Assembly: GCF_003597395.2 (NCBI RefSeq)
Contig: NC_133790.1
Coordinates: forward strand, 22,537,854-22,601,853
Origin: Chelonoidis abingdonii
Lineage: Eukaryota; Chordata; Testudines; Testudinidae
Reading direction: 5' to 3'
DNA: 64,000 nt
The notes beneath the pieces are model-generated. The model worked only from the letters and a program-made list of their open reading frames with translations, did no database searches and was not told where the DNA came from. Shown piece by piece: positions 34,656-44,880 of the stretch. Position 1 is the first letter of the stretch. Every line of letters begins with the position of its first letter. Position numbers and translations under genes: made by a program.

Positions 34656-34845
34656 GGGGGGAGGGATAGCTCAGTGATTTGAGCACTGGCCTGCTAAACC
34701 TAGGGTTGAGAGTTCAATCCTTGAGGGGCCATTTAGGGAACTGGGGTAAAAATCTGTCGGGGGATTGGTCCTGCTTTGAGCAGGGGGTTGGACTAGGTGA
34801 CCTCCTGTGGTCCCTTCCAATCCTGATATTCTGTGATTCTGTGAA
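34656..34845 (+). repeat. Chelonian tRNA-derived SINE with CR1-like tail
   Basis: The head GGGGGAGGGATAGCTCAGTG has a Pol III box A (TAGCTCAGTG..TTGAGCA). GGGTTGAGAGTTCAATCC is box B. The body continues to GGTGACCTCCTGTGGTCCCT, and the tail ATTCTGTGATTCTGTGA matches the 3' end of CR1-like LINEs, which mobilise it. This is the turtle Pol III SINE. GAATC occurs just before and just after, a possible short target duplication. It is not a working tRNA gene. Confidence 0.95.
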
Positions 34846-36606
34846 TCCTCCACAGAGTACTCTTGAGCCTATAGCAAAGTGCACTGAATTGGGAGTCAGC
34901 ATACCATGGGTCTTTTCTCTTCTGCTGACTGGTATAAATAGGTATGCTTTACAGTTTTTAGTGAGCAACGCTTTAGGTTGTCTGTCTTACAGATAACGTA
35001 ACTGAGGATCTGATGGGTTGCTTAAGTTGATTTTTAACAGAGCTGAGAATAGAGTCTAAAAGAACAAAATGTTCTCCACTTAACCATGCTGAAATTAGGC
35101 CAAATCTAGGATATTTAAAAAAAAAAAAAAAGCCTTTCGGTGGAAACAGGGTGAGAGAGAGATGAGAAAAATGAATCTATTCTTCCCCAAAACAAACAGC
35201 TCTCCACTTATCTTAATTTCCTCTGGGAGGATGTTACACTGAGGATCCAGGAGTAAGCCAGTAACAATGAGGTGTTTCTAGGGGGTAAGGAGGCCTTTCC
35301 AGGGAAGGGAAAGGTCCACAGTGACAGAAGACCAGCTGGGTGTCCGGTAAATACTAGATTCCCCACCTACAACCAAGGCAAAAGAAGCTCTTCAAGAAGA
35401 CCTGTAACATTTTAACTAACACAATAGCATTTCAGACATCACATCTGGGGCAGAGAATGCTATCAGCAAATTCTTAAGTATTTGGAAGAATTACAAACGT
35501 TCATTTTGCATCATAGCAAAGATGGACAACTGTATCAAATACCTACTAGCTGAGGACGATACAGAACATGTGAATGCGTAAGTAACAGCAACACATTGGT
35601 GAAATATAGCCCTTGGCTGCTGGAAAGGAGGAACAGGCTGGGCCTTGCTGAGGGGTTTCGTCTTTGATATCCAGCTTGCACTTTTTAACTTGAACCAAAC
35701 CCCCCTCCCAGCTGTTGTAAGAGTGGAAGCATTCTTAAGAGACTTATGACAGAATCTACATTACTTCCACTCCTTTCCTGGTGTTATGAAGGAGTGGATG
35801 ATTCTGCAACTTTACCCTTCTTCCAGACACCTTTTTGGTTTTATGCATTATTTGTCTGATGCTGGTCTAGCTTTGTTAAGCAATAGCAGAATATCACCAT
35901 TCTTGTCAGATTTTCTGTTGCTCTGGGGTATTGAATAATAGTGAACCTGATAAGTCTTATCAGTTTGCCTAGCAGTGAAAGGTCTAACTAGCAGCAAAAG
36001 GCATTGAAGCTGTGTTTAGATTCCTGAGGACCACATTGCATCAGCATACATTTGCTTCATTTTCACTAGACAAATCTTGCAACTATAAGGGCTAGAAACA
36101 TTTTAAAAGAAAAGCTAAAATTTTGCAGGAAATTCTATACACCCTACATTCTCCTCCCTCCATCCCACACTTGCCTGGACACTAATTCCCACCCACCAGA
36201 GGGTATCATCGAGCATGGCTACGTTTGCGAGTTAGAGGGCATTAAAGCAGCCCAGTGCGCTCTAAATCACGATGCATCCACAGTAGCAAGGCACGTAAAG
36301 TGCTCTGACTCGATGTCTAGGGCACCCCTGGTAATCCACCTCGGCGAGTGGAATAATGAATGTTGTGCCCCCACTGGAGCGCCATGGAGCTATTGTGGAT
36401 GCCCTGGACTGTTAATGTCCACTGAATGGCCTCCAGAAGTGTCCCACAGTTCTAGCCACTCCGGTCATCATTTTGAACTCTACTGCTCTGCCCTCAGGTG
36501 ACCGACTGTCAGATCCACCCTTGAAATTCTCTGGGAATTTTGCAAATCCCTTTCCTATTTGCTCAACCAGGCATGGAGTGCTCTTAGCGAATCTTCCCAG
36601 GTGACC

Positions 36607-38095
36607 ATGCCTCCATGCACCAGGCGATCCTCAGTGTGGAGCAGTGGCGAGGTGCTGGACCTCATGAGTGTTTGGGTGGAGGAAGCTGTCCAGTTACAGC
36701 TGCGCTCCAGCTGTAGGAATTATACCTTCGGACCAATATGAAGGGACATGATGGAACAGGGTCATGACTGGGATGCGCTGCAGTGCAGCATTAAAGTAAA
36801 GGAGCTGTGGAATGCCTATTGCAAAGCCCATGAGGCAAACCGCCACTCCGGCACTGCCCCCACAACCTGCCATTTCTACAGAGAGCTGGACGCAATACTT
36901 GGGTGTGACCCCATCTCCACTCCGAGTACCATTGTGGACACTTCAGAGCCCAGTTCAACAAGGCAGGAGGAGGAAAGTGGGAGCGAGGGTGCTGAAGAGG
37001 AGAGACTCCTTGGAATCCCTAGATGCATGCAGCCAAGAGTTATTTTCAAGCCAGGAGGAAAGTAGCCAGTTGCAGAGGCGGCCAGTGCTTGGGGAAGGAC
37101 AAACAGCAGAGGAGGTCCCTGGTAAGCGGCTTTTATTTTGGGAAGGAAGTTATTCGGTGCGGGCTTTTCGGGCAAGGAGGGTTAGGGCTGCATGCATGCC
37201 TAGGTGCAAAGTAGGGCGTTGATGTGCCATCTCACATTGTGGTAATCGGCCTCTCTCTGTGATCTCTTCCAAGGTCTCGTCCAGAACTTGGGCAGTGCAC
37301 TTGCGCAGGTTTCTTGGGGGAGCCACTGTGGTCCTTGTCTCAGTCAGGCTAATATATCTGTGCCACTGCTGTGAGGGGCGGGGGGGCCATTGCTACACAC
37401 AGGCAAGCTGCATATGGGCCAGGGCAAAAGCCACATTGTAGTAGAGGACCCTCCCTTGCTTCCCAGGTCACTCTCAGCAGCGAGATATCTTCCAAGATAA
37501 ACTCCTGCAGAAAATGTGGAGACAGTGTTCAGTATAGGGACCCCCTGCAGCTGTTGGCTCTCCCCAAGGCACAGAAACCCAGAGGACAGTACAGCCATGC
37601 AACAATCATAGCTGTACTTGACCCTGTGCTTACTCACCATTTTGGGGCTCCTGTGGGTTATGTGCGCTCGCTTAGGGGCGGGCACATTATGCTATTGTGT
37701 AGACTGGACTTGCCCTTAAATATGGCGGAATCATTGCTGTGTCTGGTCTGAACAATGCTGCCTCTGTTAAGTGCTGCATTTTTACCTTTACAGATGCAAC
37801 CTTGAGATCTCAGCCGTCTGTGTTATCACCGGCCGAAAGACTGCAAAGAATTAGGAAGAGGCCATGTGGAAGCAAAGAAGACATGGTGCATCAAGTAATG
37901 CAGCAGTCACTTAATGAGAATCTAAAAGCACAGGAATGGAGAGAGAGTGAAAGGAAGATCTGCCAGCAGAATGTGGATCTCCGGCACAAAAGCACAGAGC
38001 TCCAACAACAAACCATGGGTTGGCTGATAAACATCATGGAGCGCCAACTGGACACGATCCAGGCGCTCGTAGCCATGCAGGTGGAGTGCTACTGA
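36607..38095 (+). pseudogene. Harbinger Myb/SANT-like DNA-binding protein, two exons, broken
   Basis: Exon 1 (36607-37121) starts MPPCTRRSSVWSSGEVLDLM. It encodes a Myb/trihelix-type domain (W..E.LDLM, VKELWNAYCKAHEANRHSG, CHFYRELDAILG), then an acidic Ser-rich linker. It ends at a GTAAGC donor. After a 672-base intron, an acceptor (TTTACCTTTACAG, 37793) joins exon 2 (37794-38095) in phase (VP-D-ATLRSQPSVL). Exon 2 encodes a charged helical C-terminus (AERLQRIRKRP, MQQSLNENLKAQEWRESERK, MGWLINIMERQLDTIQALV). These proteins normally bind the transposase and the element ends. Lesions: an in-frame TGA at 36739 and a frameshift near 37005. The rest is intact. Splicing is inferred from the sites. 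Confidence 0.85.
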
Positions 38096-38544
38096 GCCTG
38101 CCCCCCACCACTCCCGCATCCTTTGTCCCAAAACTCTTTCCCTTGTGCCCCCATGTCACCTCCAACCCACTTTGCCCAGCATCCGGGTTCTTATCACCAC
38201 CAGCTGGCTTCAGCACCTGTAGCTTCACCACCCAGCCCTGCAAACTACGACCCTTAGTCACTGCACTAAACCTCCATCACCATGCAGTATAGCCATTCTG
38301 AAGTGCAACACTCATTGCACAGCACTCCAGACAGGAAGACTGAGTGTGATAATAGGACATATGCAAATCTATGATTGTACCATTCCCACTCCACCCCTTG
38401 CCCTTTGTGTTTGCCAAGCAGTTGTTTCTTTTCAATAAATAAATTTTTCTTTTCAATAAATGGATTTTTTGGCTTTGAAAACATTCTTTATTTCTGCATA
38501 ACATAAAAGATTCCTTATCCCAGGAAAGCAACAGGCACTGCAAG

Positions 38545-39848
38545 TCAGCGTAGCAAGCACAGATTCCTGCTAACACTGGAACCACTGCCCTTCACTCCTG
38601 TGCAGGGCATCGGACATTCCTGGTGACTTTCAGCCTCAAATTGCTCCCTCAAGACATCCCTAATCCTTGCAGCCCTGTGCTGGGCCCCTCTAATAGCCCT
38701 GCTATCTGGCTGTTCAGATTCAGCCTCCATGTGTTGAACGTCCAAATTGCATGCCCGAGTGAATCTTTCACTCTTCCCTTCACAAATGTTATGAAGTGTA
38801 CAGCACGCAGATATAACCGCAGGGATGCTGTCATCAGCCAGGTCCAGCTTCCCATACAGAGAGACCAGCAACCCTTTAAATGGCCAAAAGCATACTCCAG
38901 TCATTCTGCACCAACTCAGCCTCTTGTTGAACTGCTCCTTGCTGTCAAGGTTCCCTGTGTAGGGTTTCATGAGCCATGGCATTAAAGAGTAAGCGGAGTC
39001 TCCAAGGATCACAGTGGGCATTTCGACTTTCCCTACGGTGATCTTCTGAACTGAATAAAAAGTCCCGGCTTGCAGCTTTCTGAACAGGCCGGTGTTCCGG
39101 AAGATGTGCGCGTCATGCACTTTTCCAGGCCAGCCTGTGTTAATGTCAGTAAAATGCCCACGGTGATCCACAAGCGGCTGGAGAACTATAGAGAATACCC
39201 CTTCTGATTAATGGTCTCGGAGGCAAGGTGGGCTGGTGTCAGAATTGGAATATGTGTCCCATCTGTCGCCCCTCCGCAGTTAGAGAAACCCATTTGTGCA
39301 AAGCCAGCCACAATGTCATGCATGTTACCCAGAGTCACGGTTCTTCTGAGCAGGATTCGATTAATGGCTCTGCAAACTTGCATCAACATGATTCCAACGG
39401 TTGACTTTCCCACTCCAAACTGGTTAGCGACCGATCAGTAGCTGTCTGGAGTTGCCAGTTTCCAAATCACAATAGCCATCTGCTTCACTGTCAGGGCAGC
39501 TCTCAATCTTGTGTGCTTGTGCCGTAGGGTGGGGGCAAGCTCATCACACAGTCCTACAAAAGTGATTTTTCTCATCCAAAAGTTGTGCAGCCACTGCTTG
39601 TCATCCCAGACTTGCATGATGATGTGATCCCACCACTCAGTGCTTGTTTCCTGAGCCCAAAAGTGGCATTCTGATGTGGTGAGCATATCCGTGAATGCCA
39701 CATGCAATCTCGTGTCATATACGTTACCAGAGTCAATATCATCATTGGAGTCCTCGCTGTCAGTTTGGATCTTAAGGAGTAACTTGACAGCCAAATGTAA
39801 TGTGCTGGTGAGACTCGTCAGCATATTCTTCAGCATTCTGGGCTCCAT
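38545..39848 (-). pseudogene. Harbinger (HARBI1-type) DDE transposase, broken
   Basis: From the ATG at 39848 (MEPRMLKNML) the frame gives a helical N-terminus (WWDHIIMQVWDDKQWLHNFW, LTVKQMAIVIWKLATPDSY). A TGA follows at 39436 where the family has an Arg codon (CGA to TGA fits CpG decay). It continues NQFGVGKSTVGIMLMQVCRA and NCGGATDGTHIPIL (first catalytic Asp). A one-base frameshift near 39190 is followed by DHRGHFTDINTGWPGKVHDA and VILGDSAYSLMPWLMKPYTG (second Asp). Near 38880 a local frame slip changes the stretch with the third acidic residue to RMTGVCFWPFKG. The frame then resumes (KLDLADDSIPAVISACCTLH). It is a dead DDE_Tnp_4 transposase. The cut-and-paste role is known from the family. 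Confidence 0.9.
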
Positions 39849-40529
39849 TCTCGCAGACCGAAACAGAAGACAGCACATGCAGCACAAAAAACGTTGAAAG
39901 ATGGTGCCAAATGTGGATGAAAGCACAGGGATTGCTGGGATGCGAACTGATGTATCACGGGGCATTGGGACAGGACCCAGAATGCCTCTCCGACTCCCTT
40001 CCCAGAAGCCACAGCACCAGAATGGGAAGAGGTGCTCTGTGGGATAGCTCCCCGTAATGCACCGCTCCCAATGCCGGTCCAAATGTGGCCACGCCAGTGC
40101 CGTCGTAGCTGTCAGTGTGGACAGACTGCAGTGCTTTCCCTACTGCGCTCTCCGAAGGCTGGTTTTACTCAAAGCGCTCTACACCTGCAAATGTAGCCAT
40201 CCCTTCAAGCTTTTCTGGGCTTTGTTAGCTGCATTGTTCCAGAAGGTTGCAGCAGTCCTGGGTTATGGATGTTAGAGAGGTGGTCTGTGATGCAGCTAGA
40301 TCCAGATCTGCTGATAGTAGTGAAGATCAGGATCAGGATGTGCAACTGGTATTGGAAGTGAACTGGGAGCCAGAAGAGGGGGGTAGAACGTCTCTTTCAG
40401 GCCTTCTCTTGAACAGGACATAAAGGTGTGTTGGTAGACTGTCAGATAATGCACTGAAAGATTAAATTGCTTGATCAAGGTTATAGCAACAGAGATGGCA
40501 GTAGAACCCAGGTCTAAGCTGGTTGGGAC

Positions 40530-40720
40530 CTTGGAGATCCAGATTCTATTCCAAATTCTGCCATTGTGATTTTAGTCAGGTCAGTTAATTTCTCAATGCT
40601 TCAGCTCTTATCTATAAAATGGAAATAGTGTCTGTCTTTTTGCTTTAGAGCTGCAAGGATAAAAAGTGCACTATAAGTGCCAAGTATTAAGTTGTATTGG
40701 TGGTATTATCATGCTCTATA
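40530..40720 (+). repeat. MIR SINE relic
   Basis: CCAAATTCTGCCATTGTGAT, then TCAGTTAATTTCTCAATGCT, TTATCTATAAAATGGAAATA and GCTGCAAGGATAAAAAGTGC follow the sense MIR consensus in order. Confidence 0.8.
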
Positions 40721-41039
40721 TAGGAAAATTGAGCTAATGCTGTTATTTTTTCAAGCTTTCTTTTGGTCTCTTCTTCCCTCACCTGCCTGCCAGTTCCACT
40801 GTTGTGGTATGTTTTGATTTGTCAGTGGTCCCATTTCATATAATATTCAGGGGGTCTATTGAGCTCTGTGCAAAAAAGAGGGATAGTTGCAGTTTTCACA
40901 CTGCTAACTAATGGAATGCCATGTAATCTTGAGACGAGTCTTGCTGGAAAAAAATGTAAACCCTGAGAATCTTTCTCAAGGTTCTAGGGCTATTGAGCAT
41001 ACAACATTCAGGATCAGAATCAGTGCTCAGAGTGTGAAA

Positions 41040-42060
41040 ACATATGATCATATTACTGTAGGGATGGGAGGGTCCTGTAGAGGTCATCTAGTTCATCTCC
41101 CCCCACCATACTGAGGCAGAACCAAGTATACCTAGATCATTCTTGACAGATGTCTAAGGGCTTTTCTATATGAATATTTAGTTCATGGCAAACTGGGTTG
41201 TAAATCTAGCTTGCACTAATTTGCTGCACATTAAGAGTATGTCTACACTTCCACTAAAAGTTCTCTAGCGTTCTTTTTTACCCTGTTGAAAGGAGAGTAG
41301 ATCATAGTGCACTAGTGAACTTCTGGTGTATGTAAGCATGGTCCACACAGACACTTAGAGTATGTCTACCTTCCAGTTAGATACCTGCGGCTGGTCCATG
41401 CCAGCTGACTGAGGCTAGCAAGACTCAGGCTAAGAGGCTCTTTTATTGCAGTGTAGATGTTTGGTCTTGAGTTGCAACACAGGCTCTGGGACCCTGCAAA
41501 GTGGAAGGGTCCCCAAACATCTACACTGCAATTAATTGGCCCTTAGCCTGAGCTCCATGAGCCTGAGTTAGCTGGCACAGACCAGCTGCATGATTTAATT
41601 GCAGTGTAGAGGGTGTAAGGTACTGAGTGTCTGCACGGGCTCTACTGCCACATACCAGAAGCTTCCTTCTGCATTTTGTTCTACTCTGCTTTGAAACAGG
41701 GTAGGACAAAACACTAGAGAACTTTTAGTGCAAAGCGGCAGGGTCCAAACAGACAGTGTGAGGTAGTTTACACTCCAGCTTGTTGGAATCTGTGTTTATG
41801 TAGACACACCCTAATATGTTCTTAAAAACCTCCAGTGATAAGATTCCACAATCTCCCCGGTAACCTAAGTTAACTATCCTTATGTTTAGAAAGTTTTTCC
41901 TAATATCTAACCTAAATCTCCCTTACTGTAGGTTAGACTGATTATTACTTGTCCTATCTTCAGGTGGATATGGAAAACAATTGGTCATTGTCCTCTTTAT
42001 AACAGCCCTTAACCTATTTGAAGACAGTTACCAGGTCAGCCCTCAACAGGATGAACTGAT
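41040..42060 (-). mobile_element. CR1 LINE 3' fragment (antisense), split by a MITE
   Basis: The CR1 parts are 41040-41157 and 41812-42060. They are read from TAGAGGTCATCTAGTTCATC through TTCTTGACAGATGTCTAA, then after the MITE TTCTTAAAAACCTCCAGTGA, ATTCCACAATCTCCCC and AGAAAGTTTTTCCTAATATC. The join reconstitutes one uninterrupted antisense CR1 stretch. Confidence 0.85.
41158..41811. mobile_element. Harbinger-type MITE with nested palindrome, TAA target duplication
   Basis: The 654-base insert is flanked by TAA on both sides (41155-41157 and 41812-41814). It starts GGGCTTTTCTATATGAA and ends TTTATGTAGACACACCC, so the left end is diverged. Inside, TGCAGTGTAGATGTTTGG near 41448 is mirrored by CCAAACATCTACACTGCA near 41513. 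GTATGTCTAC recurs at 41235 and 41363, suggesting one MITE inserted in another. TAA target sites are the Harbinger habit. Confidence 0.8.
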
Positions 42061-42446
42061 TTAAATCAAAGTGATTTAACTTACCTCGACAATGGGCATA
42101 CCAGAGAGATGAAGTGCTGCTGTTTACCACGATGGTATGTCTCTTCTACTGATACAAAAATGGAAGGAAGCACTAGTGATATGGGGTGTCTTGAGAAAGT
42201 TGCATTGCTTTTCATTGTGCGTGCCAAACTAGAGCACAGTCTTTGCCTTAAGTTCTCTTCTTTGACACCCACAAATCAGCATAAAGTGCATTACAAAATG
42301 AATAAAATTCTACAGTAATTGTTCTGAACCCAGGGGGTTTAGGTAGCCATTAATGCCTTATGATCCATATGAGCAATAAATGTCTGTGTAGTCTGATTTG
42401 GGCAACTTATAGTATAAAATCTCAAGTTTCCTAAAAACTGGGGGCA

Positions 42447-43193
42447 TTAATGACTGGGCCAAAGTACTTTTTCTACTGCCGTTTCTATATCTACTTCTAC
42501 AATAAATATGCCTACCATGTAGTGTTTAATTTTCTTTAAATCTTTGTGGTGCCAGTATCTTGAGCGGGACATGGTAGATTGGGAAAGAAGGGAGAGTGAG
42601 CAGGAACCAGCTTGGCAACGTGGTGGTAGGGAGCCAATACCCAGAGAACAGTAGCTTAAATCTCCCAATGCAGCTGTATTATAGTACAGTTCATAATACT
42701 TAATGATACAGCTCCACTCTGCAGCATTTTCTGGGTAATTGTCAATATGGCTGTCCACATAGAAGTCTCGTGTAATCTCTGAATCTGTCATATTGTACAA
42801 TTCTTGGCTGCCCAGGAAAATCTTGTGGTTAGATCCCATCCAATTTCTTGCTGTTATCTGGGGTGCTTTGTGGAAAATTGTCCACCCCATCTTAGGTACG
42901 GTGATGACATTGCTAACAGAAGTGTTGTCCAGTTCCTCATAGTGTGGACAGGTAGTGGAAGCATTAGTGGAGATCCTGTTCTTATACCTTGCCTTCAGGT
43001 ACTTCTGCTGGAGCTCCTTTGCATTGACACGGCAATGGAGTACCCCTTCTTCTTCATTTTCTCTGATAGTCTTGTATGTGTCTGCATTCTGACAGCTCTT
43101 CTTCAGATGGGATTGGACATGCAGGTCTCCAAACAGGGTAATCAAATCCAGGAGCTCTATGGGGGTCCATGCAGAAGCATGAGGATGGTATGG
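42447..43193 (-). pseudogene. Myb/SANT-like protein remnant with a long open frame, origin unclear
   Basis: The minus-strand frame is open for 248 codons, from after a TAA at 43194-43196 to 42447. No ATG precedes the domain, so the 5' end is lost or on another exon. It reads AWTPIELLDLITLFGDLHVQ, SCQNADTYKTIRENEEEG, HCRVNAKELQQKYLKARYKN and TTCPHYEELDN. This is the pattern of Myb/SANT-like domains seen in Harbinger second proteins and in ZSCAN20/29-like genes (W..E.LDLI, CRVKAKEL, Y..L). After about residue 100 no family is recognised (SEITRDFYVDSHIDNYPENA, CSIIKYYELY-like text). Neither a partner transposase nor terminal repeats are seen nearby. It could be a captured exon, a decayed transposon gene, or part of a spliced host gene. 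Confidence 0.6.
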
Positions 43194-43199
43194 TTACTA

Positions 43200-44880
43200 T
43201 AATGGGTATATGACTGAGTATGTGAACTCATCTCTACCTAGTCTCAAAGGGGCACAGTCTGGCTAAGTTCTGACATGTAAATGGAGAGATGGTAAAGTCA
43301 GGATGACTGTGGGGCAGTAGATGGAAAACAGGTACATAGACTGATCCAAGTGTGAGGCAGTGCAGCGGGAGGACTGCCAGTAGTGGAGTAATGAAAAATA
43401 TGTCCATGTGAACCTTAAAGTGAGTACTTTACTCACTGTAAAGTGGAGCTACTCCTATTGCAAGAAGGATTGATTACTGTGCTCAAAAATGCCTCATAAT
43501 TAACTTGAAAAGATGTTTGAGTGCAAGGCATTTTGAGGTGAACAAACTAAAGTTAATCAGGTGTAACATCTCTTGATATTCAAGGCCTGAGTGAGGTCAG
43601 CCCCTATAATGGAGCATAGTACCATTAACTGTTAACATTTTTGTCTCAATGTGATGGGAGAGGAGATGAATGTGCTTGTCTGGCCTAATGTAGGGGGATT
43701 TGGTGAAATAGATTAACAAGTAGAAAACAGTCCTGCAAGTGACAGCTCAGTTTTTCCATCCTGCTATCTCTGGATGGCTTTAAACCATAAGCAAGTTAAT
43801 TCTTAATGAATATTTCTGAAATTTCTGTATATTTTAAATCTTCTTAACATCAGTGTGTTAAAGTAGTGTGATGTTTGGGGATTTAACTAATTTTAGAAGA
43901 TTTCAGTCAAAATGTCCTCAGATTAAGTTCTTATGTAGTATGGATTGTTGCTGAGTACTTGCATTCTATGAGAATATTCTTCAGGCTTGGTAGGCCGATG
44001 CAAAAGGAGTCCAAATTTCACATTCAAGGAGGCTGAGCCCTCGAAGTTCCCCCCCGCAGTGTTTACACTTCATCAGAGTTTTGCTTTATCCAGAGTGGGG
44101 ATTCATCATACTTAAATTGCAATTCCATCTGCTTTTTCAGTAGCAAAAGTCATCTTATGTCTGTTCTGCTCACTGTTTTACCATGCTTGTCACCATGGTA
44201 CCAGAATGCCTTCCACAGTTAAAAATAAGCAGTGACTAACCTCTCTTGAGTGGGGATCTTGTCTTCCTCTCCCCGTAGGGAAAGATTGCTTGTACATGGA
44301 TTATAAAATCTTTAACTTGATATACCAGGTGGTGGTACTGGAAAGGCAAGATTCAAGTATGCTTTGCATTTGTGCTGGAAAGTGATGAGCTTCGTGGTTC
44401 TAGTTCCTGTGGGATTGAGTTTTAATGTCTTGAGTCAGCCCCAGAAAAACTCAGCTCCTAACGAAACAGGCTTCACTGTTGTAATAGACAGTTTAGTAAT
44501 ACCTGAGGAGGAGACTTATTGATGGTGCCTGAGTTCTGAGTGACATGAGCCTGGTCCATTTAGAGCTATGAAAATGAGAATGTAGACCTTACGTTCAACA
44601 TGGCATGTACAGAAACCTGGTGGAGTATGGAGGTGGTGTACTCATAGTAATCTGCTTTGCTGAAAAAGGAAGCCGTTGCATTCTGCACCGGTTTTCAGTT
44701 TTCATAGGGTTGATGCTGTTAAGGCAAGAGACATTGCATTGCTATAATCCAGACTGGAAGTGACAAGTTATGTATTATTGAGGCCAGGTCTTGATTTAAT
44801 TCAAACTTGAAACAATACCATAGCATCTCAATGGGTAGAAATTCCATGCTTGAATAATAAGAACATAGCTGTAGGAATGA
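43200..44880. other. SPPL3 intron sequence, nothing recognised
   Basis: Ordinary intron-like sequence. I see no exon, RNA gene or nameable repeat. Confidence 0.4.

Larger units (their letters stand above)
36215..40200. mobile_element. Two-gene Harbinger (PIF) transposon
   Basis: The termini are ATGGCTACGTTTGCGAGTTA on the left and, reversed, ATGGCTACATTTGCAGGTGT on the right, imperfect inverted repeats extending about 25 bases. I see no clear 3-bp target duplication. Between them lie a Myb/SANT-like gene on the plus strand (36607-38095) and a HARBI1-type transposase gene on the minus strand (38545-39848), converging tail to tail. This is the standard autonomous Harbinger layout. Both genes are broken by few lesions, so the copy is fairly young. 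Confidence 0.92.

Noticed and set aside
34656..34730. tRNA gene
   Set aside because: Box A and box B are present, but the sequence continues into a SINE body and CR1-like tail. It is a SINE head, not a functional tRNA.
39436..39438. UGA recoding in the Harbinger transposase
   Set aside because: A CGA to TGA change at a CpG explains it, and the same element has frameshifts, so ordinary decay is the simpler reading.
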